64,000 nt of DNA from JBAUHN01 sp049680295 (GTDB taxonomy: Bacteria > Pseudomonadota > Alphaproteobacteria > Rhodobacterales > Rhodobacteraceae). Under the pieces are notes generated by a model. It did no database searches, was not told the DNA's origin, and saw only the letters and a list, made by a program, of their open reading frames with translations. Of the stretch, positions 16,739 to 25,519 are shown in pieces (the stretch's first letter is position 1; the number at the start of each line of letters is the position of its first letter). The position numbers and the translations under genes were made by a program. The stretch lies in the NCBI GenBank assembly GCA_049680295.1, contig JBAUHN010000355.1, forward strand, positions 1-64,000, in the 5' to 3' direction.

Positions 16739-17506
16739 TTAGTTGATTACAGCCTGCATGCGCGCAACGGTGGTTTCGGTGTCTGCCACATCGCTCGCAA
16801 TCATGCGGAAGTTGACCATCGCGGCGGCATATCCATCGAGCCCGGGAAGCTGTGCTTCAGCCGTGGCGTCCGTCACCACCATCACTTCGAAGCCTTGTTC
16901 CTGAAGCTCTCGCATGTGGGATTCAGTGCATAGGTTGGCGGACATTCCCGCGATGATGACTTTGGAAATACCCTGCTTGCGCAATTGCAGCACCAGATCG
17001 TTGGTTTCGGGTCCAAAGACTTTGTGCAGGCTGGTGATGACGGTTTCGCCGTCCTCAATGTAGAGCTTGTATTGCGCCAGCCAATCAGCGCCAGACCCCT
17101 CAAAGCCGTCTGTCGAAAGCGCGCTGGACCGGTCGAACATGCCAATTTCGTGCATCAGATTTTCCAGTGCGCCTTCGAAGTGCCACCCATGATCATGCGG
17201 GAAATAGTAATGCGGCGAGACGAAGACCGGCATGCCCGTCGCTTTGGCTGTTGCGAAAAGAGTGCCAATGTTTTCGACCGTACCGTTGGCCTCGACATTG
17301 GCACCCACGACGCCCCAGGCCACGCCATCGGGGCTCAGAAAGTCATTCTGTGGATCTGTAACTAAAAGGGCCGTCTGCCCGGCGACAATGTCGAAGCCGG
17401 GATGCGGCAAGCCGTCGTCCGCGAAAACGGGTGCGGCGAAACCGGATAACGTCGCAGCTGCAAGTGCTGCGACAGGAACCATAAGATAAGAGCGAGCGAT
17501 GGTCAT
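16739..17506 (-). CDS. Exported isochorismatase-like cysteine hydrolase
   Basis: A 255-residue protein with a signal peptide (1-29, ending PVFADD) followed by the cysteine-hydrolase fold. The triad is visible: Asp in LLVTDPQNDFL, Lys in SLHKVFG, Cys in GMSANLCTESHMRE. Family members hydrolyse isochorismate, nicotinamide, N-carbamoyl or other amide substrates; the export signal is unusual and argues for a periplasmic substrate. It is the first gene of the operon, directly facing the TetR gene across a region with operator-like repeats, so it is probably the main regulated gene. Confidence 0.85.
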   Translation of the reverse strand: MTIARSYLMVPVAALAAATLSGFAAPVFADDGLPHPGFDIVAGQTALLVTDPQNDFLSPDGVAWGVVGANVEANGTVENIGTLFATAKATGMPVFVSPHYYFPHDHGWHFEGALENLMHEIGMFDRSSALSTDGFEGSGADWLAQYKLYIEDGETVITSLHKVFGPETNDLVLQLRKQGISKVIIAGMSANLCTESHMRELQEQGFEVMVVTDATAEAQLPGLDGYAAAMVNFRMIASDVADTETTVARMQAVIN

Positions 17507-17545
17507 TTCAGTCTCCAGTTGGTTAGATTCAAAGATTGTTAGAGT

Positions 17546-17592
17546 TTACCGATCTGTACACCTTATATCTGCCTAAATGTACTGATCGGTAA
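17546..17592. promoter_or_regulatory. TetR operator-like inverted pair
   Basis: TTACCGATCTGTACA (17546-17560) and TGTACTGATCGGTAA (17578-17592) are inverted copies matching at 14 of 15 bases, 17 bases apart and 40 bases upstream of the isochorismatase-like start. The site lies where its promoter should be. Confidence 0.7.
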
Positions 17593-17710
17593 CTCTTGTC
17601 AAGAAAATTAAGGGAGACCTGAGCCACTCCTACTCTCCGGCAGCACAAATTCACACGTGAAACAGTAATGTGATCAACACCTTGTTGCAGTTTTCAATAA
17701 ATTAAAATAC

Positions 17711-17725
17711 TTACCGAACGGTACA
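17711..17725. promoter_or_regulatory. TetR operator-like site before the regulator gene
   Basis: TTACCGAACGGTACA contains the palindrome TACCG-aa-CGGTA and matches the two sites at 17546-17592. It sits just upstream of the TetR-family start, as expected for autoregulation. Confidence 0.7.
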
Positions 17726-17741
17726 TATTGAGGGAATGGAA

Positions 17742-18308
17742 ATGCGTCCAAACAAACGAGATGAGCTGGTTCGCAAAGCTCTTGAGATCTTTTATCGCAA
17801 TGGATTCCATGCGACCGGAATGGACATGCTGGTCAGAGAGACAGGGGTGTCCAAGACCTCGATGTACAAGCACTTCCGCAACAAGGACGAACTCATCCTG
17901 GCAGTCTTGCGGCTGCGGGACGAGAATTTCCGAAACTGGTTGTATCGAAGGATCGAGGAAATCGCTGACACGCCAGGCGAGCAACTGCTGGCGTTATTTG
18001 ATGCCTTGAAGGAATGGTTCACACTCCCTGGGTTTCGCGGTTGCATGTTTATCAAAGCCAGTGCCGAGTTTCAGGAACCCCAGCACCCTATTCATGCGCA
18101 GGCAGCCGAACACAAACGGATGCTTGGAGAATACTTTTCTGCACTTGCGATGAAGGCCGGTGCAGAAAAACCTCGCGATTTGTCAGCGCAGCTTATGCTC
18201 TTGAAAGAAGGCGCAATTGTTCTGGCTGCAATGGGGGTGAACCGTGAGTCTGCTATGGATGCAAAAAAGGCCGCACAGGTATTGCTTGCCGAGCAAGTTC
18301 CTTCTTAG
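17742..18308 (+). CDS. TetR/AcrR family transcriptional regulator
   Basis: A 188-residue regulator. The N-terminal helix-turn-helix is typical: KALEIFYRNGFHATGMDMLV, then ETGVSKTSMYKHFRNKDEL (the conserved G-[VI]-[ST]-xxxxYxHFxxKxxL run). The C-terminal ligand domain is of the TetR_C type with two cysteines (FRGCMF). I chose the ATG at 17742 because AGGGA lies six bases upstream; the ATG at 17736 overlaps that site. It is divergent from the exported hydrolase operon, and three matching operator-like sites lie between, so it probably represses both units and is released by a small ligand. Confidence 0.88.
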   Translation: MRPNKRDELVRKALEIFYRNGFHATGMDMLVRETGVSKTSMYKHFRNKDELILAVLRLRDENFRNWLYRRIEEIADTPGEQLLALFDALKEWFTLPGFRGCMFIKASAEFQEPQHPIHAQAAEHKRMLGEYFSALAMKAGAEKPRDLSAQLMLLKEGAIVLAAMGVNRESAMDAKKAAQVLLAEQVPS

Positions 18309-19277
18309 GGATATCCTACGCTGTCATCAACGCGCCCACTGACAGGACTTTCCGCCCATCGGTTTGTCCGTCAAATGTACACCGGAATTCTACACACCGA
18401 AGACGCCAGCGATGCGTTAGCGAAGTCTGATGTATCTATCTTGAAAGGCTTTCCATCAACTTAAGCGACCATTGGCTGCAGAGCTGAAAATTAGAAGTTT
18501 GGGCTCAAACCGGACCTTGATCGTCTGTTCCGGCCCGGGACAAGCCGAAGGCGCCGGGCGATCGGCGACCCGCGCGCGGGCCTGAGAGGGCACAAAACAG
18601 CAGCAGCCATAAACTGCCCGATTGCACCCTTTCATCGCCAACCCCCGGACCACCAACCGCCCGGCTTTTCGTGTCTACAGCGTCTCGCGTTTGACCGCAG
18701 GGAAAGGCAGCGAACACGTGATTCAGGTTCAAGACGGGACGCTTTAAGCAAGGCAATCAGGGTTTAAACCAGACGTCGATCAATAGCACCCCAGCCCGGA
18801 ACCAAGGCGTGGCCGCCGGGCCAGCACCTGCCCGTCCCTTCACGTAAAACTGCGCATATGTTGCGCTCCTTCCGTGGGTACACCTCTGATCTAGAAGCAC
18901 AATCTGTTCCTTCCTCCATGGGCACGCGTCGCTTGTCGAAAAGAGTCTCGCTTTCTCTTGGTGGACACAGACGGGAACGGGCCTGGCGTCGGACCGTCTC
19001 CAACTTCACTTGTTGAAAAACTCCCTAATAGGATCGGAGCCATCGAATTCCTCCCGATGCGTTCTCAGAAAGAACCGAGAAAACGTTGGCCTGGCCCGGT
19101 CTGCACAATCCCATCGCGCCGAAAGAGAGTCCGCCAGGCGGACAACTATTTCCACAGAGATACTCGGCACCGGGATTTGCTTCTAAGTAGTTTGAACACC
19201 GCCGTAGCTCTTTGGGAGGGAAAGCCCGACATGCAGTTTTATTGCAAATGCGCGACGCAATTTGCAGGACGTCGCTC
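18309..19277. other. Long intergenic region with composite repeat
   Basis: Nearly 970 bases without a convincing gene. The part from 18501 to about 18780 is a composite repeat. The rest (18781-19277) shows short frames with poor codon quality only; it probably carries the promoter and leader of the TRAP/aromatic operon, but I could not fix a promoter. Confidence 0.5.
18501..18780 (-). repeat. Composite dispersed repeat, copy C
   Basis: On the plus strand it reads GGGCTCAAACCGG, the hairpin core GGCCCGGGACAAGCCGAAGG, then after about 80 unmatched bases CGCCCGGCTTTTCGTG, TCGCGTTTGACCGCAGGG, and TTTAAGCAAGGCAATCAGGG. The same blocks occur in the reverse order and orientation at 43823-44065, so both are copies of one unit of roughly 250 bases; this copy carries an extra segment in the middle. 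Confidence 0.75.
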
Positions 19278-19754
19278 ATGCCCATAGCGACCTGGGCGCG
19301 AGCATCCCTGATCCTGGCGGCAACGTGCTTCTTGATCGGAGCAAGTGCGACAGTGGTTGATGTCTTGATCCGGGCGGTGGCAAATCGCAATTTGCCGGGT
19401 GTCATCGAGATCACAACACTGTCCATTGGATTGGGGGCGCTCCTGTCGATGCCGGTGTGCTATCTCAACGACACCCATGTCACCGCGCGTCTTCTGAGCG
19501 AACTCCGCCCTGCTGTGTTCCTGCGACCACTCGGAACGATCGGCGCCGCATTTGCCTTCATATTTGCAGGCATCATGGCTGCGATCATGGGGAATTTTGC
19601 ACTTGGAAAGCTGGGTGGGCCGGAAACCACGTCTGACCTTCAGATCAGAATGGATGTCTTGCTGGTCATCGTTTTTCTGGCGTTTCTTGCAGCACTTGTG
19701 GCCGCGTTCATTCGTATCCTGTCCCTTGCCCGAGGAGGACAGGGTAATGGTTGA
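19278..19754 (+). CDS. TRAP transporter small permease (DctQ-type)
   Basis: A 158-residue membrane protein with four predicted helices, the usual number for TRAP small subunits. The first contains LILAATCFLIGASATVVDVLIRAV and the conserved EITTLSIGLGALLSMP region follows. I start at MPIATWARAS (ATG at 19278) with AGGA upstream; an earlier ATG at 19212 would add 22 poor residues. It overlaps the large permease gene by eight bases. It forms the inner-membrane complex with the DctM protein and takes substrate from the DctP protein; the neighbours suggest an aromatic acid. Confidence 0.83.
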   Translation: MPIATWARASLILAATCFLIGASATVVDVLIRAVANRNLPGVIEITTLSIGLGALLSMPVCYLNDTHVTARLLSELRPAVFLRPLGTIGAAFAFIFAGIMAAIMGNFALGKLGGPETTSDLQIRMDVLLVIVFLAFLAALVAAFIRILSLARGGQGNG

Positions 19755-21051
19755 CGGTCTTTTTCTGGGCGGTCTCGGTTTTGCTGCCGCGATCTTCCTG
19801 ATCCTGATCGAGGTTCCCGTGGGGATCGCTATGGGTCTGGTGGGTCTGGCGGGGTGCGCCATGATCCTTGGTATTTCTGGCACGCTCGTGATCGGTGCAA
19901 CAACGACTTGGGAGTCGCTGACAAACTATACCCTGACAATGCTGCCGCTCTTCGTGCTCATGGGCAATTTGGCGGCGCAGAGCGAGTTGTCGTCTCGGCT
20001 CTACTCGGCGATGCGTACCTTGATGGGGCATCGCCGAGGCGGCCTCGCGCTGGCCACAATCGGGGCGTCGGCAGGCTTTGGCATGATCTCTGGCTCGTCC
20101 CTGGCTACGACTGCCACGATGGGCCGGATCGCGCTGCCTGAAATGCGCGCCGGAGGATACTCCGACAGCCTGTCTTCGGGAACCATCGCGGCCGGCGGGA
20201 CACTGGGCATACTGATCCCTCCTTCAACGGTTCTGGTGATCTACGCCTTCCTCGCCGAGCAATCCATTCGCCAACTCTTGCTGGCAACTGCCGGACCGAT
20301 TGTTCTGGCAGTCATCCTTTACTGTCTCGCGATCTGGCTTCCCATCTTGTTCGGTTGGTCCCAGGCACCCCGCCGCGAACGCGCAACGGTTTCAGAGCGG
20401 CTCGCTGCACTGAAGGAACTGGCGCCCCCAATGGGAGTTTTCGGGCTGATCATGGGCGGGCTTTACAGCGGATACTTCACCGCCAACGAGACCGCAGCGG
20501 TTGGTGTCGCTGTGGTGCTCGCTTATGGGGTCGGTTCGCGCAGGCTGGATTTCAAAGGGTTCACAGCCGCCGCAATGGACACAGCAATGACCTGCGGGGC
20601 CCTTTATCTTGTTCTTATCGCAGCCAACATCTTCAACTTCTTTCTGGCGCTGTCCGGTCTGCCGTTTTCGTTGACCGCCCTGTTCGCAGGTATCCTGGAT
20701 AATCCGCTTCTGGTCATCCTCGTGATGAGCGTGATCTACATTCTGCTCGGGACGCTTATGGACAGCCTGGCCATGTTGCTTCTCACGGTCCCGCTCTTCG
20801 TGCCGGTCGCACAGGCTGCGGGGATTGACCTGATCTGGTTTGGCATTTTCGCCGTGATGGTGGTCGAGATGGGTCTGATCACGCCGCCCGTCGGGATGAA
20901 CCTTTTCGTACTCAAGGCGACCAATCCCGACATTCCGATGACGACGCTGTGGCGCGGCGTGCTGCCGTTCGTCACTGCTGATGCAGTCCGCATCGTCCTG
21001 CTCATCGCCTTCCCTGCCTTGGCGCTGTGGTTGCCACACGCTGCCCTTTAA
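19747..21051 (+). CDS. TRAP transporter large permease (DctM-type)
   Basis: A 434-residue protein with about 12 membrane segments and typical family stretches: GVPVG-like EVPVGIAMGLVGLAG, TMLPLFVLMGNLA, GMISGSSLATTATMGRIALPEM, GTLGILIPPSTVLVIYA and GLITPPVGMNLFVLK. AGGAGGAC precedes the ATG at 19747 by seven bases. It carries out sodium-driven uptake of the ligand handed over by the binding protein. It is the second gene of the transporter set; the substrate is inferred from the ring-cleavage genes downstream. Confidence 0.9.
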   Translation: MVDGLFLGGLGFAAAIFLILIEVPVGIAMGLVGLAGCAMILGISGTLVIGATTTWESLTNYTLTMLPLFVLMGNLAAQSELSSRLYSAMRTLMGHRRGGLALATIGASAGFGMISGSSLATTATMGRIALPEMRAGGYSDSLSSGTIAAGGTLGILIPPSTVLVIYAFLAEQSIRQLLLATAGPIVLAVILYCLAIWLPILFGWSQAPRRERATVSERLAALKELAPPMGVFGLIMGGLYSGYFTANETAAVGVAVVLAYGVGSRRLDFKGFTAAAMDTAMTCGALYLVLIAANIFNFFLALSGLPFSLTALFAGILDNPLLVILVMSVIYILLGTLMDSLAMLLLTVPLFVPVAQAAGIDLIWFGIFAVMVVEMGLITPPVGMNLFVLKATNPDIPMTTLWRGVLPFVTADAVRIVLLIAFPALALWLPHAAL

Positions 21052-21077
21052 ATGTCTGCAATCAGGAGGAAACGCAC

Positions 21078-22076
21078 ATGACATTTCAATTCCCTACATC
21101 ACTGGCCGCGGCGGCAGCCTTGGCTCTGACCATCGGGGCCGCGGACGCCCGAGAACTTCGTGTGTCCAGTTTTGAACCCCAGCAGGGCTTCTTTTCGCAG
21201 ACCTTGCAGGCATGGATCGAACAGATCTCGCCCGCGCTTTCGGATCAGACATCGTTGAAACTTTATCCCGGCGGAATCCTTGGCGCACCACCTGCCCAGG
21301 CCGACCTGGTGCGTGCCGGCGCGGCAGACATTGCCTTTGTTGTCCCAACATATACGGCGGGTCTGTTTCCCATGACGTCCGTTGCCGAGATCCCCGGTCT
21401 GATCGACCAAAGCGCGACCGGAACCGAGATCCTGAATACCCTTCTGGAGGAAGGTGCGCTTGGTGACGAATATGCAGACTACAAGGTGCTGGCGCTGTTC
21501 ACCACGCCGGGCTACCGCGTGTTTTCGGCTGAGCCGATTGCAGTGCCGGGCGACATGGCCGGGCTTCGGCTGCGATCTCCGTCCGCCTTCGGGGCCAACG
21601 TTCTGGAGATGATGGGGGCTTCGGGTGTACCGATCCCCGCACCTCAGGTCTACGAGAACATCGAACGCAACGTCGTTTCCGGCGCGGCTTGGACCATGGA
21701 CGCGTATCGTACGTTTCGGCTGAACGAGGTTGCGCCCAACATCACCGCGACACGCCTGATCGCCAGCCCATTGGCGATCCTGATGAACCGCGCGTCCTAC
21801 GATGGCTTACCCGAGGCAGACAAGGCCGTCTTCGATGCGCAGACCGGGCGCGTTTTGGCGGAGTGGATCGCGGAACGGGTCGATACCACGGAAGCCGAGA
21901 TTGAAACCGCGCTCAGGGAGGCTGGCGAAGTGGCTTTCGTGGATCTCGACGCGGCTGGCACAGCGGCATGGCAAGCGGCCCTTTCAGGGGCAGCAGATGC
22001 CTGGTTGGCGGGTCAGCAGGGTGACGCTGCCGCTTCCGTCCTGGAACGCGCACGCGAGATCGCTGCGCAAGAGTGA
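21078..22076 (+). CDS. TRAP transporter substrate-binding protein (DctP-type)
   Basis: A 332-residue periplasmic protein with a signal peptide (1-24, AAALALTIGAADA). It has the family marks: YPGGILGAPPAQADLVRAGAAD, then LRLRSPSAFGANVLEMMGA, where the conserved Arg that binds the ligand carboxylate is in the LRxRxP run. AGGAGGA lies seven bases before the ATG at 21078. The conserved Arg implies an acid ligand. With the dioxygenase and hydroxylase genes behind it, a hydroxylated aromatic acid is the best guess. Confidence 0.9.
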   Translation: MTFQFPTSLAAAAALALTIGAADARELRVSSFEPQQGFFSQTLQAWIEQISPALSDQTSLKLYPGGILGAPPAQADLVRAGAADIAFVVPTYTAGLFPMTSVAEIPGLIDQSATGTEILNTLLEEGALGDEYADYKVLALFTTPGYRVFSAEPIAVPGDMAGLRLRSPSAFGANVLEMMGASGVPIPAPQVYENIERNVVSGAAWTMDAYRTFRLNEVAPNITATRLIASPLAILMNRASYDGLPEADKAVFDAQTGRVLAEWIAERVDTTEAEIETALREAGEVAFVDLDAAGTAAWQAALSGAADAWLAGQQGDAAASVLERAREIAAQE

Positions 22077-22141
22077 TGCCTTGCATCGGGACTGCCCGGT
22101 TCGGCTGGTCCCGTTCTGCCCAAATCGCACGGAGACAAGAT

Positions 22142-23125
22142 ATGGCAATTTGCGCACTGGGATACCTCGGAATTCGGTCGGATCGGTTAGAGGACTGGTC
22201 GGATTTCGCAAGTGACCTGCTCGGCATGATGAGAATTGACCGGGGCGCGACCGCTTTGGCGTTTCGCATGGACGATCAGATGCAGCGGTTGCTGGTTTCC
22301 GATGAGCCCGGCGACACTCTGGCCTTCATGGGGTGGGAAGTCGAAACCGACGACGATCTGCAATCCTATGCTGGCCGTCTGGAAAAGGCAGGTGTGGCGG
22401 TTCACCTCGGCAGCCCTGCGTTGGCTGACAGGCGCTTTGTCCGTGATCTGATCTGGTTCGAGGATCCAATGGGAAACAGGATCGAACTGTTCGTGGCGCC
22501 GATGATCGCAGACGATCCTTTCGTGCCGGGCCGTCCGATCGACGGATTCAAGACGGGACCGCTGGGTATGGGTCATGCGGTCCTGCATGTGCGCGATATC
22601 GGTGTCATGCTTCCCTTCTATCGCGACCTTCTTGATTTTCGGGTCTCCGATTATGGCCTGTCGCCTTATGGCCTCTACTTCTTCCACGTCAACGGCCGCC
22701 ATCACAGCTTCGCCATGGTGGGTTCCGGCCAAGAGGGGTTCCACCACTTTATGGTGGAATTCCAGAACCTTGACGATGTTGGTCAGGGGTTTGATCTCGC
22801 CCAGTTGGACGAGGACCGCGTCGCCTACACCCTGGGGCGGCACACGAACGATTACATGACGTCCTACTACGCGCATTCCCCATCGGGTTTCTTTGTCGAA
22901 AACGGCTGGGGCGGGCGTGTCATCGACGCCGCAACATGGACACCTCACGAAACGACCCTCGGTCCCAGCTTCTGGGGGCACGAGAGGCTTTACCTGCCCG
23001 AAGATGGGGGAAGGAAGTCACTGCGTGACATGCGTTTGCAGGCCGCTGCCGAAGGACACCGTGCTCCGCCCGTGATGGCTTGTCCTTGGCTCTATTCCGA
23101 AATGGCGAAAAAGGGGCATTCATAA
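22142..23125 (+). CDS. Type I extradiol ring-cleavage dioxygenase (BphC-like)
   Basis: A 327-residue vicinal-oxygen-chelate enzyme with the two-domain build of 2,3-dihydroxybiphenyl dioxygenases. The iron ligands are visible in the C-terminal domain: His145 (GHAVLHVRD), His202 (GFHHFMVEF) and Glu253 (SGFFVENGWGG), with spacing close to BphC. It opens catechol rings next to the two hydroxyls, giving a 2-hydroxymuconate-type product. GGAG precedes the ATG at 22142. The stop directly abuts the hydroxylase start. E. coli MhpB, which works with MhpA, belongs to an unrelated fold, so this operon has a different partner enzyme. Confidence 0.88.
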   Translation: MAICALGYLGIRSDRLEDWSDFASDLLGMMRIDRGATALAFRMDDQMQRLLVSDEPGDTLAFMGWEVETDDDLQSYAGRLEKAGVAVHLGSPALADRRFVRDLIWFEDPMGNRIELFVAPMIADDPFVPGRPIDGFKTGPLGMGHAVLHVRDIGVMLPFYRDLLDFRVSDYGLSPYGLYFFHVNGRHHSFAMVGSGQEGFHHFMVEFQNLDDVGQGFDLAQLDEDRVAYTLGRHTNDYMTSYYAHSPSGFFVENGWGGRVIDAATWTPHETTLGPSFWGHERLYLPEDGGRKSLRDMRLQAAAEGHRAPPVMACPWLYSEMAKKGHS

Positions 23126-24634
23126 ATGCTTGATAATTCGACGAATGAAACCTTTGACGTTGTGATCGTGGGCCTTGGCCCGGTCGGGGCCACGCTGGCA
23201 CATCTGCTCGGCTTGCGAGGCGTCAGGACATTGATCCTCGACCGGGAGGCCGCGGCCTATCATCTGCCGCGCGCCGTGCATTTCGACGATGAAACCATGC
23301 GCGTTTTTCAGTGTATTGGAGTGGCCGACGAGTTGCTGCCGAAGTTGCGGATCAACCCGGGCATGCGTTTTGTAGATCCCGAGGGAAACCTGCTTCTGGA
23401 TTGGCCACGGCCACAGAGCGAAAGTGCTTTGGGATGGCATCCCAGTTGGCGGTTTCATCAACCCGACCTCGAAGAAATCTTGCGTACCCGTTTGGCAGAA
23501 CGAGAAAGCGTCACCATCCGTACACGTTGCGACGCGTTCATGGTCGAGGACAAGGGGACACATGTCTCATTGCGCTATGAAGACATGGCCAAGGGCAAGA
23601 TCCATCATGTTCACGCCCAATATGTCGTTGGCTGTGATGGCGCCCGTTCTTTGATCCGTCGCTTTATTAAATCGGGTATGCAGGATCTGGGTTTTCACGA
23701 GCGCTGGCTGGTCGTTGACCTGATCCTGAAGCGGGACAAGCCGGAACTTGGCGATCACTCGATTCAGTATTGCAACCCCTCGCGCCCGGCGACCTATGTG
23801 CGCAGCCCCGGCTTGCGCCGGCGTTGGGAAATCGCGGTGCTGCCAGAAGAGGACAACACCTTCATCACCTCAGAACCCCAGGTCTGGAAGCTTCTGTCGA
23901 GCTGGATTTCTCCCGATGATGCCGACATCGAGCGCAGCGCCGTCTACACGTTCCATTCGCTGATCGCCGAGCACTGGCGGCGAGGGCGTCTTCTGATCGC
24001 GGGTGATGCCGCGCATCAAACCCCGCCTTTCATGGGACAGGGGATGTGCGCCGGCATACGCGATGCTGCCAATCTGGGCTGGAAACTGGCGGACGTGGTA
24101 CAAGAGCGGGCGCAAGAGCATCTGTTGGACAGTTATCAGTCGGAACGAGAACCCAATACGTCAGAATTTATCCAAACGGCCGTACGTTTGGGCCAATTGA
24201 TCAATGCAGCCGACAGCGAAGGCGCGCTGCGCGCCGCGGTTCACAAGCCGGACGGCCGGGCCGAGATGAAATCTCTGTACCCGCCGCTGGGCCCAGGGCT
24301 CGGTCAGGGCGCACTGGCTGGCGGGCAGTTCGGACAGCCCAGACTGGCCGATGGCACCAGGATGGATGACAGGATCGGATACGCCCCTGTTGTTGTTGCT
24401 GATGCTTCTCTGGCGCGCGGGTATCGACCTGCGGCGGGCATTGCCCTTCTGACAACAGACGACGCACCTGACCTGACCGAACATCTGAAATCGCTTGGGA
24501 CTCGCGCGGTTCTGCTGCGTCCTGATCGTTACATTCTTGGCGCGGCCGAAACGAAAGAGGAACTCGACGCCCTTTCAGAGCTTCTGCCAACCCGCAATCC
24601 TGACATGAATTCCCTGAAAGGGCCTATCCAATGA
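23126..24634 (+). CDS. FAD-dependent aromatic hydroxylase (MhpA-like)
   Basis: A 502-residue class A flavin monooxygenase. It has the dinucleotide site VVIVGLGPVGATLAHLLG, the middle DG motif VVGCDGARSLIRR, and the GD motif RLLIAGDAAHQTPPFMGQGM. The N-terminal HLPRAVHFDDETMRVFQ segment is typical of 3-(3-hydroxyphenyl)propionate hydroxylase relatives. It would add a second hydroxyl to a phenolic acid with NAD(P)H and oxygen, making the substrate for the extradiol enzyme next door. It is about 50 residues shorter than E. coli MhpA. The start abuts the preceding stop and the end overlaps the FAH gene by four bases. Confidence 0.87.
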   Translation: MLDNSTNETFDVVIVGLGPVGATLAHLLGLRGVRTLILDREAAAYHLPRAVHFDDETMRVFQCIGVADELLPKLRINPGMRFVDPEGNLLLDWPRPQSESALGWHPSWRFHQPDLEEILRTRLAERESVTIRTRCDAFMVEDKGTHVSLRYEDMAKGKIHHVHAQYVVGCDGARSLIRRFIKSGMQDLGFHERWLVVDLILKRDKPELGDHSIQYCNPSRPATYVRSPGLRRRWEIAVLPEEDNTFITSEPQVWKLLSSWISPDDADIERSAVYTFHSLIAEHWRRGRLLIAGDAAHQTPPFMGQGMCAGIRDAANLGWKLADVVQERAQEHLLDSYQSEREPNTSEFIQTAVRLGQLINAADSEGALRAAVHKPDGRAEMKSLYPPLGPGLGQGALAGGQFGQPRLADGTRMDDRIGYAPVVVADASLARGYRPAAGIALLTTDDAPDLTEHLKSLGTRAVLLRPDRYILGAAETKEELDALSELLPTRNPDMNSLKGPIQ

Positions 24635-25473
24635 AACTATGCTCCTTCCGCACCGACGGCCGCGCCTCATACGGTCTTGTCACCAATAACGGCATCATCG
24701 ATCTGGGCAGAAGATCTACAGCAGCCACGCTGCGTGATTTCATTGCCAGCGGCGAAGTGGGTGCTGCGGCGGACCTTGCCAACGCGCCCGCCGATTTCGG
24801 TTTCGATGCGGTCGATCATGACCCGGTCATTCCGAACCCCGACAAGATCATATGCGTTGGTTTGAACTATCATGACCACATCAACGAAACCGGCCGGGAA
24901 GAAACATCTTTCCCAGTGCTCTTTGCCCGCTTTCAAGGCAGCCAGATCGGGCACGGCGCGCCGCTTGTCAAACCGCTGGAGTCGGACAAGTTCGACTATG
25001 AAGGTGAACTGGCGGTAATCATCGGCCAGGAGTGTCGTCGAGTCTCTGAGGATCAGGCCCTCGACATGGTCGCAGGTTACGCCTGCTATAACGACGGGTC
25101 AGTTCGCGACTGGCAAAAGCACACGCACCAGTTCATGCCGGGCAAGACCTTTGCCAACACGGGTCCCTTTGGCCCCTGGATGGTCACCGCAGACGAAATT
25201 CCTGACCCCTCGAAGCTGCGCCTGCAAACCCGTCTCAACGGCGAAGTCATGCAGGACACGTCGACAGAATTGCTGATCGCATCCATACCGCGCCTCATCT
25301 CATATTGTTCAACCATTCTTCCGCTGCTGCCCGGCGATGTGATCGTCTCGGGAACACCCGGAGGCGTCGGAGCGCGACGCAATCCGCCGGTGTTCATGAA
25401 AGATGGCGACATCTGTGAGGTGGAAATCTCGGGCATCGGCGTCCTGCGCAATGTGGTCAGGGACGAGACCTGA
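24631..25473 (+). CDS. Fumarylacetoacetate hydrolase family protein
   Basis: A 280-residue FAH-fold enzyme. ICVGLNYHDHINETGRE is the typical core start, the metal is bound by YEGELAVIIG (E-x-E pattern) and a later Asp, and VIVSGTPGGVGARR is the conserved C-terminal loop. Members hydrolyse C-C bonds of acylpyruvates or hydrate and decarboxylate meta-cleavage products. In this operon it takes the place that MhpC/MhpD hold in E. coli, so it probably acts on the ring-opened product. The ATGA overlap couples it to the hydroxylase gene. Confidence 0.87.
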   Translation: MKLCSFRTDGRASYGLVTNNGIIDLGRRSTAATLRDFIASGEVGAAADLANAPADFGFDAVDHDPVIPNPDKIICVGLNYHDHINETGREETSFPVLFARFQGSQIGHGAPLVKPLESDKFDYEGELAVIIGQECRRVSEDQALDMVAGYACYNDGSVRDWQKHTHQFMPGKTFANTGPFGPWMVTADEIPDPSKLRLQTRLNGEVMQDTSTELLIASIPRLISYCSTILPLLPGDVIVSGTPGGVGARRNPPVFMKDGDICEVEISGIGVLRNVVRDET

Positions 25474-25519
25474 ACCTCAGGTCATTGCGCGCAGGTGCCG
25501 CCCATGCGACGATTCAAGT

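Noticed and set aside
18958..19287. 109-codon plus-strand frame upstream of the TRAP genes
   Set aside because: No start signal, odd composition, and it overlaps the supported start of the small permease at 19278.
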